Shown here in pieces: positions 57,215 to 64,000 of a DNA stretch of 64,000 nucleotides. The translations under genes were made by a program, and so were the position numbers. Origin of the DNA: Scrofimicrobium sp. R131 (GTDB lineage: Bacteria > Actinomycetota > Actinomycetes > Actinomycetales > Actinomycetaceae); assembly GCF_040256745.1 (NCBI RefSeq), contig NZ_CP138335.1, positions 310,001-374,000 of the forward strand, in the 5' to 3' direction. Every line of letters begins with the position of its first letter. The stretch's first letter is position 1. Below the pieces are notes generated by a model. That model had not been told where the DNA came from, searched no databases, and was given only the letters and a program-made list of their open reading frames with translations.

Positions 57215-60014
57215 TTGGCTGACAATGGCGGGCACTTCTACCGCGCCGATTTCCAAGTCCATACCCCGCGTGATACCCAGTGGGATGGGGGCCGACGTAC
57301 GACTGCCGTGCGCGATACGTGGGCTGCGACATTCATTTCTGCCGTACGAGCTCGGGGGCTCATTGCTGTTGCCATCTCTGATCACCATGACTTTGCGTTT
57401 TTCCCGTTTATAAAGCGCGCTGCAGCCGCAGAGCTGTTAGCGGACGGCACACCGGTGCCTGTTCGCGAGCAACTGACAGTGTTTCCTGCACTCGAGCTGA
57501 CGTTGAGCGTTCCGTGTCAGGCGATTCTCATTCTCGACGCAGACTTCCCAGAGGACCGCCTCAATGACGTCTTGAAGGCACTTCATTTTGACCCGATTGG
57601 TGCGGTCCAGGATGTTCTCCCTCAGACAACGGTCTTGCCGGACTCAGGCGACCTCAACGACATCCACGCGAAGCTTGACAAGAATGATTGGCTCCGAGGA
57701 AGGTATATCCTCCTTCCGAACGTCACGCCGAACGGTCATAATACTCTGTTGCGGGAATCCTTCCAGGCCAAGTATCGGGACATGGTTGCTGTCGGAGGAT
57801 ACCTCGACAAGCCCATCACGGAGCTGAACCGCCAGAAGTACGCCGGCGAGAAGCGGATTCTCGAAGGCGGCGACGGCAACTGGGGATCGAAGCGTCTTGC
57901 ATTGTTCCAGACTTCCGACGCGCGCAAAGCCGACTTCTCCACGCTTGGTGAACACGCGACCTGGGTGAAGTGGGCGAAGCCAACAGCTGAAGCAATCCGT
58001 CAGGCATGCCTGGCGCAGGAGTCTCGAAGCTCCCAAAGCTCTCCGGCAATACCTAACGTCTGGGTTTCGCGCGTGGTGGTCTCGAACTGCAAGTTCATGG
58101 GTCGCGTAGACGTCGCGCTCAACCCGCAATACACAGCCCTCATAGGCGGAAGAGGTACCGGCAAGTCGACGGTGCTTGCTTACTTCCGCTGGGCCTTGTG
58201 TGACCAGCCTACGCGAGCAACCGAGGATGACGAGGTTGCAGATCCCCGCGTGCGTCAGCGCAAACTCATTGACGCGACGCTCAAGCCTCGCGACGCGTAT
58301 GTCGAAGTGTGCTGGGTGATTAATGGGATCACCCACATTGTGCGTAGGCACGCCGGCGACGGAACGATTCAACTCAAGGTAGGTGACGTCAGTTCGAGAA
58401 GGAGGCTGAATCAGCCATCCAGAGTTTCATCCCCATTCAGGCGTACAGCCAGAAGCAACTGAGTAGCGACTTAGTCTGCGTCGATGAGCTGTTGCGATTG
58501 CCACATCGCCGATCCAGCGGCAGCTCGAAGAGATCGACCGCAAACGGCAAGAAGTGGCCGGCCAACTTCGCGAGAACTACGGCACCCTCCAGTGGCACGG
58601 GAACTTAACTGCCTAGATTGTTTGGGGGCGATCTGCGCATCCGGTCGTTGGCGGAACAGGCGCAGTCGCTGCGCGATGGCCTTGCGGGGATCTCTGAGGA
58701 GGATCGAAAAGTCCTCGACGGGAAGGCCGGGCACGACGATTTGCGCTCAGCCCAGACCGGATGGCTCCGGCACATAGAGGTCACACAGGAGAATCTCGCT
58801 TCTCTGGTTGAATCGCTGGACTCATCGCTAGAGGATCTTGAGCTCCCAGCCTCCGCTCCAGCCAGCCTCACTGCAGAAGCCAACGCATTGCTTACTACGG
58901 CCCGTGATGCACTGCTGGGTCTGCGATCGACGATCAGTGGGCTGGAAACTGAGTTCAATGTACTCTCTACGGACGATGGTGCGATCGGTGCGATCGCTGA
59001 ACCTCTGTCGGTTAAGGCGACCGAATACAGCGGGACAAATCGGGCAGTGAAGCAACGGTCTTTGGCGCACGAAGCCAAGCTGGCAGAGCGCGCCAGGCTA
59101 GAGGAGCAGCAACGCAAAGCTCTCGAGCTTGTGCAGCGTCAGCGAACTGATCGTCAACGCGTGGCAACCCGGGTGACAAGCACAAGGAGTTCAGCGCCGA
59201 GCGGACCGCCGCACGGAAAGAACGGACGAGCGCGCTGCGAGCTCAGTGCGAAGCTCTCGCGTCCTCATCGAACGGAATGTTCCGTGCAACATTACCGACG
59301 AGCCGTGGATTTGATGGAGTACAGAGCAAGTCCAAGGCGCTGATTGCGGGTTCAAACGTGCGGGTCAGCAAGGTCGATGCCTTCCTTGAGGAGCTCGCGA
59401 AGGAGTCGGATTCTGCAGCGACCTCGGAGAACATGCTCGAAGAGCTCGAGTCGCTGACCCTACTCGAACCAAATGCCGACATCAGCTCTGAACAAACTCC
59501 CGTGCTGACCAGGCTAGGCCTCACAGTTGCGGATCAGAAGAGATTCGTCCCGAAGCTCACCCCCGGTGGCTGGCTCGATCTGTCGCTCGCAGAAGTGTTC
59601 GACTTCCCATTGTTTGAGTACTGGGCCAAAGAAAGCGAGTACATCTCGTCTGACTCGGCTTCGGCCGGGCAACAGGCCTCCGCTATGCTCGGCACGCTAC
59701 TATCTCAGGGTGGCACACCACTGATCATCGATCAACCGGAGGATGACCTCGACAGCGACACCGTGCAACCGATCGTCTTCAAAATCGGGCAATCCAAGAA
59801 TCGGCGATAACTGATCTTCTCCAGCTATAACGTGAACTTGGTTGTCAACGGAGATGCCGTTTTGGTGCTCGAATGAGCCTACCTGACCGCGGGAGACCAG
59901 TCGGCCGGACACATCAAGGAGCAGGGTGCCATAGATGTTGCCGCAATGCGTGACGCGATTATGTCAGTAGTGGAAGATCGAGAACGGGTTTTCCGCGTCC
60001 GCAAAGAGAAGTAG
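57215..60014 (+). pseudogene. TrlF-family PHP-domain AAA/SMC-like ATPase, multiply frameshifted
   Basis: If joined, about 930 residues, near the family's usual length. An N-terminal PHP domain (YRADFQVHTPRDTQW, AISDHHDF) is followed by an ABC-type ATPase: Walker A LIGGRGTGKSTVL, a coiled-coil middle, and near the end a Walker-B-like IIDQPEDDLDSD. Breaks are visible near 58397, 58497, a TAG at 58614-58616, 59165-59275, about 59805 and a stop near 59874. The true C-terminus (QSAGHIKEQGAIDVAA, then RVFRVRKEK) ends at 60014. The start is a weak TTG at 57215. It is the last gene of the defence block. No product is expected beyond the first 400 residues. Confidence 0.85.
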
Positions 60015-60067
60015 GGATTCTGATCCAAGTTCGGTTCTATAGTTCAAGCTGTCCATGGCCTGCCAGG

Positions 60068-60520
60068 CTACGACCGCGGTCGCCCGTGAGAGTCGCGTGT
60101 TGTGACACCTCGGTGCAAGAACTTCGTGCGGACCGTTGTGGCGTTGAAGCCGAGTTGGGTGCCAACGCTGGCGAGTGAGAGTCCTGACTCATAGAGTCGA
60201 GCAGCTATGTCGACCTGGCTTGGGCTCATGCCCTTCGGCCGCTTCGTCGTGCCAGTCCGGTCGAGCACCTCGCTGACGGTGACCCGATGGATATTGTGCC
60301 GAGCAGCGATCTGCTTCATCGTCTGGCCTGCCTTGTACTCGGCCACGATGGCCCGCTCCGTCTCGCCAGGCAGCTTCTTGCCCGTGCGCGCCGAGCGTGG
60401 AGGACGAGGAGCGCGTCGTGGCGCGGCAACTGCGGTCTGACTCCTTGCTTCTGCCACCAGGCCATCGAGTTGGCGGACTGTCTCGTTTTGATTGCAGTAA
60501 GTCCGTAGGAGCCCCACCAC
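60068..60520 (-). CDS. Resolvase-like helix-turn-helix protein at the right repeat
   Basis: About 150 residues if started at the GTG at 60520; an ATG at 60556 lies further inside the direct repeat. Two consecutive HTH units are visible: AEYKAGQTMKQIAARHNIHRVTVSEVLDR and ARLYESGLSLASVGTQLGFNATTVRTKFLHRG. They match the DNA-binding tail of serine recombinases and resolvases. The catalytic serine domain is absent. It may be a free-standing HTH protein or the remnant of the island's recombinase, truncated where the direct repeat begins. Confidence 0.65.
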   Translation of the reverse strand: MVGLLRTYCNQNETVRQLDGLVAEARSQTAVAAPRRAPRPPRSARTGKKLPGETERAIVAEYKAGQTMKQIAARHNIHRVTVSEVLDRTGTTKRPKGMSPSQVDIAARLYESGLSLASVGTQLGFNATTVRTKFLHRGVTTRDSHGRPRS

Positions 60521-60661
60521 GATAATTTTGCTCGAACCCTCGACGAGGGTCGTCAAGTCACAAGACAGAACATCTAGGAAGGGTCCGCTGGTTCCAGCGG
60601 GCTTTTTTGTTTGCCCAATGTTGTAAAGGTGTGGCGGCGAGCTGTGCGGGTCGTGTAGAAC
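60511..60661 (+). repeat. Right direct repeat of the island (attR-like)
   Basis: A copy of 46162-46310, from GCCCCACCACGAT to GTGCGGGTCGTGTAGAA, in the same orientation and including a terminator hairpin with TTTTTT (60585-60608). It extends only a few bases into what would be the tRNA acceptor arm, so the tRNA itself is not duplicated. It cuts across the starts and ends of two minus-strand frames (60068-60520 and 60574-60831). Confidence 0.85.
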
Positions 60662-60831
60662 CAGCCAACCCGCGACAGCGTGCGCACCGGCAGCTTCACA
60701 GACTCAAGCTCTGCGGCGAGGGCTTCAAGCGTGGCGAAGTCGATCTCGGCGGCAGCTTGAATGTCGCCGTGTGGCATTGCGCCTGCCGGGATGTCCAGCG
60801 GGCTAGTGATCAACTGACCGGTGGGTTCCAT
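60574..60831 (-). CDS. Small unknown protein whose C-terminus is encoded by the right repeat
   Basis: 85 residues from MEPTGQLITSPLDIP. The first 57 residues read as a normal soluble protein (EIDFATLEALAAELESVKLPVRTL). The last 28 (from YTTRTARRH) come from the direct repeat at 60574-60661 and resemble the translated left repeat, so the original 3' end was probably replaced at integration. It is coupled to the upstream frame at 60837, which ends AAGTGACCGACATG. No family recognised. Confidence 0.5.
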   Translation of the reverse strand: MEPTGQLITSPLDIPAGAMPHGDIQAAAEIDFATLEALAAELESVKLPVRTLSRVGWFYTTRTARRHTFTTLGKQKSPLEPADPS

Positions 60832-60836
60832 GTCGG

Positions 60837-61146
60837 TCACTTCGCTTCGAGCATGTTCGCGGTGGCAATTGCCCAAGCGATGGCGTGCCCGGCATCTTCG
60901 AAAGCCTCTGTGGCTTCGGCGACGAGTTCAAGCTGGCATTCGATGAACCCGCGAGCTTCTTGCCCGAACCCGGGAATGGGCTGCTCGGTGAGGCGGTAGA
61001 CTCGGGCATCGTTGCCGTAGCCATCACCTTTTGTCCACCGGTAGTTCGAGACGAAAGCTCCCGTACTGCATGACCGTGCCGTAACTCCGGTCGGTTCTCA
61101 TTTGCAGCGCTTCCATCGTGCAGGTGGTTTCGGCGGTGGTTTTCAT
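60837..61146 (-). pseudogene. Small mobile-element protein with a +1 frameshift
   Basis: Starts MKTTAETTCTMEALQMRTD and reads well to FRLELPVDK. One base must then be skipped in the run ACAAAAGG (about 61030-61036) to continue as GDGYGNDARVYRLTEQ and on to ANMLEAK at 60837. Each half is protein-like only in its own frame, and the third frame is Ser/Pro-rich nonsense. It may be a one-base insertion in an A-run (real or sequencing) or recoding. Family unknown. Confidence 0.5.
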
Positions 61147-61317
61147 GGTCTCTGGCTCCTTGTATGTTGTTGTTTGCGTATGTACATACAGCCATACAAC
61201 CGGGACGTTAGCCAGTCGAAATCCCCAGTGTTTCAACGTTTCTCAGGTCACCTGTAGGACGGAAAACAGGTGGACTGAAACAGCAAGAGGAAGACGGAAA
61301 GGGAGCACTGGCGCCGT

Positions 61318-61794
61318 TTAGTGCAGCCACGGAGTCGGGGTCAGATCCTTCGGCAGATATAGCGGGTGACTTGGCTGCCCGGCCTTGGTGAGACGCAGAT
61401 AGTTGATCTGGGAAAACCCAGGAAGACGGAGGACTTGTTTGACACGTTCAAGTTTGGCGTTCCCGCCCCAGGCTGCAACGAGAAGGTCGCCGCTCTCTCC
61501 GGCGGCACACAGGTGGGAGTCATTATCTCCACCGATTGGATCTGCGGTACGCCACAGATCATCCGGATTCGTTGCTCGGTATGCGTAGAGGTTTACGATA
61601 CTCAAGGCCGCGTAACCCCACGACTGTGCGAAACTGATGCACCGGCGCAGAGTCGGGTCATCTTCATGTGCGTCAGCAGTTGAAGGGTTAAGCATCACGA
61701 ACGTCACCTGATCGCCGTCATCCCATCGCCGCGTCAAGCGGTAACGGTACAGGCCGTCCTCAGATAGTAGGGCGTCGCGGAGCATTTCTGGCAC
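61318..61794 (-). CDS. DUF1643 protein
   Basis: 158 residues; GTG at 61794 or ATG at 61785. VTFVMLNPSTADAHEDDPTLRRC and SIVNLYAYRATNPDDLW, then VAAWGGNAK, are the DUF1643 signature. The family is frequent on phages and plasmids; its function is unknown. It lies in the decayed mobile segment to the right of the island and is preceded and followed by small unknown genes on the same strand. Confidence 0.88.
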   Translation of the reverse strand: MPEMLRDALLSEDGLYRYRLTRRWDDGDQVTFVMLNPSTADAHEDDPTLRRCISFAQSWGYAALSIVNLYAYRATNPDDLWRTADPIGGDNDSHLCAAGESGDLLVAAWGGNAKLERVKQVLRLPGFSQINYLRLTKAGQPSHPLYLPKDLTPTPWLH

Positions 61795-61830
61795 CAGCCA
61801 ATTATCCCATTGCCCCTGAATGCAGGCTAC

Positions 61831-62175
61831 TCATGCGCGACGCAGGTGGAACGCGGGCACCTTGCCACGGTTGCCAGAGAAGTCAGTGAAGCGTTCAAAC
61901 ACCCGGGTAAGACCTGCGAGATCCCACCCTTGCTCGGTGATCTCGATGAGGGTTGCGGCCATGTCAGATTGGCGCACACTGATCGTGAATTCGGTGACCC
62001 CAATCTTGTCGAGTTCGGTCGTGAAGCCTGGCAGTGCGGAGTCGAAGATGTACTCGGAGAAGTCGAGCAGTTCGTTGCCTGCTTCTTGAGTGGAGATGTA
62101 GGCGCGCAGTAGAGTGTTCGAGTTGACCTGCTTGCGGGTGGCGATCTGCTGTTCGAGAGCGTCGATGGTGTCCAT
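61831..62175 (-). CDS. Hypothetical mobile-element protein
   Basis: 114 residues from MDTIDALEQQIATRKQ. Mixed alpha/beta in appearance, acidic (YISTQEAGNELLDFSEYIF), with no domain recognised, no membrane segment and no signal peptide. It is on the same strand as, and 36 bases from, the DUF1643 gene, so the two are probably co-transcribed. The 110 bases upstream contain no clear promoter. Confidence 0.55.
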   Translation of the reverse strand: MDTIDALEQQIATRKQVNSNTLLRAYISTQEAGNELLDFSEYIFDSALPGFTTELDKIGVTEFTISVRQSDMAATLIEITEQGWDLAGLTRVFERFTDFSGNRGKVPAFHLRRA

Positions 62176-62285
62176 GTTGTTCTGGCCTTTCAGGGGTTTT
62201 CGTGTGTTACATACAGCCATACGTTCCAGGCTTTATCCAGTCATGAACCCTTGCGTTTTCAATGATGTTTAGAGCCTGTCGTCAT

Positions 62286-62978
62286 TCACGCGGCAGACGT
62301 AGTTGGTGCGACGATTTGAGCGGGTGGGGTTGCCCAGGCGGCTGATCCTTCAAGGTTTGCAAGCAGGACGCGTCGCGCGGCCTTGTACTGGTCACCGATG
62401 AACCCGAGGCGCAGAAGGAAGCACCTCATCGCATACTTGACATTGGTTGCTGCTGGTGGTTTCGGTGAGATGCGGCTCGCGTTCGATGCGGCCTCAATCA
62501 TGCACATCAGCAACTGCGTCACAGCCTCTGCCACTGCCCGGGAGGGATGACAGGTGAACCAGGAGAACCGCACGGCGTCGCCCATGAACTCGACTGGTAA
62601 CGCCTCGAGGCTAAGGGCTTTGGTGATGAGCACGGTTTTGGAGGCGAGCATGGCCTCGAGGTTGCCGCGTGTGCGCTCATTCCACCCGGTGGTGGGGAAC
62701 GCCAGCACAAGTGGTTGTTCCTCGCCGTCTCGGGTAATCTGGTAGCCCGCCTGACTCACGAGCTGTTCGAGCTGCTCGATATCGCTATCACTGATTTCTG
62801 CTGGCCAGGTGACCTGCCAGTTCTGGTTGATCCTGACCCCGCCAACCACGTAGTCGAAAGTGGGTGTGCCCTCGTAGGTGGGCGAGACGTCGAGGTGAGC
62901 GGCAATCAGCATAGCGAGGTGCTTGCGGGTCTGCTCCCCGGTGGGTGTGACAGTGGTGGCGGGGCGTTCCATATTCAT
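62286..62978 (-). CDS. Hypothetical mobile-element protein
   Basis: 230 residues from MNMERPATTVTPTGEQTRKHLAMLIAAHLDVSP; the ATG at 62972 is an alternative, and the longer frame to 63056 is not supported by a ribosome site. The middle (NQNWQVTWPAEISDSDIEQLEQLV, LVLAFPTTGWNERTRGNLEAMLASKTV) looks like an ordinary soluble domain. The C-terminal third is helical and Ala-rich. No family recognised. A role in plasmid or element maintenance is only suggested by the neighbouring primase and methylase remnants. Confidence 0.5.
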   Translation of the reverse strand: MNMERPATTVTPTGEQTRKHLAMLIAAHLDVSPTYEGTPTFDYVVGGVRINQNWQVTWPAEISDSDIEQLEQLVSQAGYQITRDGEEQPLVLAFPTTGWNERTRGNLEAMLASKTVLITKALSLEALPVEFMGDAVRFSWFTCHPSRAVAEAVTQLLMCMIEAASNASRISPKPPAATNVKYAMRCFLLRLGFIGDQYKAARRVLLANLEGSAAWATPPAQIVAPTTSAA

Positions 62979-63109
62979 GGTCCTTGGTCTGTGCCCGCAG
63001 GGCGCGGACACTATCTGGGTCATGTACATACACGCTCTACCGCCACCACTTATCAAGTCGCAGCCGCCCTATTCGTCGTGATATTGTGCTCTCGCCCTGA
63101 CTGTTCGGG

Positions 63110-63480
63110 TCACTGGTTCTGATCGACGTGTTTGACCAGTTCGAGATAGCTCAACTCTTCCTCTCCGCGTTTGCAGGTGATGCCAGCGGCGTCTCCGGTG
63201 TGCTCGGCGTAGCGGCGCAGGATCACTGAGGCATACTTTTCGTCGAGTTCCATGCAGTACGCGATACGGTCAGTGGCTTCGCATGCCATGAGCGTCGAGC
63301 CAGATCCTGCGAACGTGTCAAGCACGATGGCGTTGGCTTGCATGGAGTTCTGGATCGGGTACGCGATCAAGTCTAGTGGCTTCGAGGTGGGGTGGTCACT
63401 GTTCTCGCGAGGCTTGTCGAACTGCCAGACCGTGGTTTGCTTACGATCTGCATACCAGCGATGTTTGCTGCGACCTTCAC
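63110..63480 (-). pseudogene. C-terminal fragment of a DNA-modification methylase
   Basis: Reads HRWYADRKQTTVWQFDKP, then HPTSKPLDLIAYPIQNSM and VLDTFAGSGSTLMACEATDR, ending VKHVDQNQ. This is the C-terminal half of the phage-type DNA methylase (HPTxKP, and FAGSGST SAM-binding motif I). The N-terminal half with the DPPY motif is missing; a stop in this frame lies near 63520 and primase sequence takes over. Found in prophages and plasmids. Not functional here. Confidence 0.8.
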
Positions 63481-64000
63481 CGCGAACCGCCCCGCCGACC
63501 CCCAGATCTGCTCCAACTCAAACGATGGAAGGGGTGGGTCACACAGGTCGGCTTTACGGTCAAGCAACTCCCTGGCTTGGGCGGTCTTGCCGTAGCGGAT
63601 CAGGGCTCGCGCGGCGAACCTCGACCTGGTCGAGTTGCGTGACCCCTCACCAATCGCCTGCGTCGCCTTATCAAACTCGGCGAACAAGTCAGCATCCTGC
63701 TGGGCAGTCAGCCATACGTCGACGGTCTGATCACCGCCGGTGAACGTGGTTTGGGGGTTGGGGCTTCCGAAGATGAAACGGCCTGCATCGAGGGCTTGCC
63801 GGTCGAAGAATTCGAAGCGTGCAGCGAACTGCTTTTTGAGCCCTGCGTACTGCTCAGCGTTCGAGCAGGGTGTGATGGGCAGGTAGACGTGAAACCTCGG
63901 ACGGGCAGACAACACACCCTTGGGCAACATGTGGTTGCAGGTCGTTGCTGTCGCCACCGTGACACCTGGGATGAGGGCTGGCAGGTCTTTAGGGCTGACT
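63373..64000 (-). CDS. Mobile-element primase (PriCT-type), partial at the right edge and truncated at its C-terminus
   Basis: About 209 codons are visible and the frame is open to the window edge. FHVYLPI, the helix NAEQYAGLKKQFAARFEFFD, DAGRFIFGSPNPQ and C-terminal DPPLPSFELEQIWGSAGRF match primase/PriCT-1 proteins of phages and plasmids. After VKVAANIAG the frame runs into methylase DNA read out of frame (MQIVSKPRSG) and stops at 63373. The helicase half usually expected downstream is missing, so a deletion fused the two genes. Confidence 0.72.
   Translation of the reverse strand, partial: VSPKDLPALIPGVTVATATTCNHMLPKGVLSARPRFHVYLPITPCSNAEQYAGLKKQFAARFEFFDRQALDAGRFIFGSPNPQTTFTGGDQTVDVWLTAQQDADLFAEFDKATQAIGEGSRNSTRSRFAARALIRYGKTAQARELLDRKADLCDPPLPSFELEQIWGSAGRFAVKVAANIAGMQIVSKPRSGSSTSLARTVTTPPRSH

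Noticed and set aside
47379..60014. Assignment of the cluster to DISARM, BREX or Gabija
   Set aside because: No DrmA/DrmB, PglZ, BrxC or UvrD-like GajB gene is present. The helicase, methylase and OLD nuclease alone are not enough for any of these names.

Overview
The window is high-GC DNA from an actinomycete. The chromosomal part carries an MsiK-type sugar ATPase, DUF4032 and DUF3027 proteins, a DtxR/IdeR regulator, a WXG100 protein, a stand-alone GroEL with CIRCE operators, many GTG and TTG starts, and a MoeA/Glp - RimJ-type acetyltransferase - SepX/GlpR cell-division block. This fits Actinomycetota, possibly Actinomycetaceae; the species cannot be named from sequence alone.

Positions 1-46,170 are ordinary chromosome. 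In order they hold: a TetR-controlled drug exporter; tRNA-Thr; a membrane-anchored thioredoxin-fold protein and a Ser/Thr kinase; the sugar-ABC ATPase; DUF4032, glycerophosphodiesterase, uracil-DNA glycosylase and a LytR_C protein; groL; an orphan WXG100 protein; a PhoP/PhoR-like two-component pair with a probable autoregulatory box; the DUF2520-panC-panD-lysS-SDR run; a SorC regulator and small kinase divergent from glpD-glpF-glpK; PspA with a TPM-domain partner; a cold-shock protein with DUF3027; a purine permease, an MFS exporter and serC; dtxR; a c-di-AMP riboswitch ahead of an NlpC/P60 hydrolase; a tandem universal stress protein; tRNA-Arg; a very large degenerate helicase-like protein; 5-formyl-THF cyclo-ligase; and the Glp/GlpR block, ending at tRNA-Ala(CGC).

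Positions 46,162-60,661 form a genomic island at the tRNA-Ala gene. It is bounded by imperfect direct repeats of about 150 bp (46,162-46,310 and 60,511-60,661). Its cargo is a five-gene anti-phage block on one strand: a SNF2/HepA-type helicase, a type III modification methylase (frameshifted, with an AT-rich mosaic recognition domain), a type III restriction helicase-nuclease, an OLD-type ATPase/TOPRIM nuclease, and a TrlF-type PHP-ATPase that has decayed through several frameshifts. Tight start/stop overlaps (mod-res, res-OLD) show that at least three genes were built as one operon.

Positions 60,661-64,000 continue as decayed mobile-element DNA on the minus strand: a resolvase-like HTH protein at the repeat, small unknown genes, a DUF1643 protein, the tail of a DNA methylase, and a mobile-element primase joined out of frame to that tail. 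The right side therefore looks like an older integrated element that the defence island abuts or is nested in.
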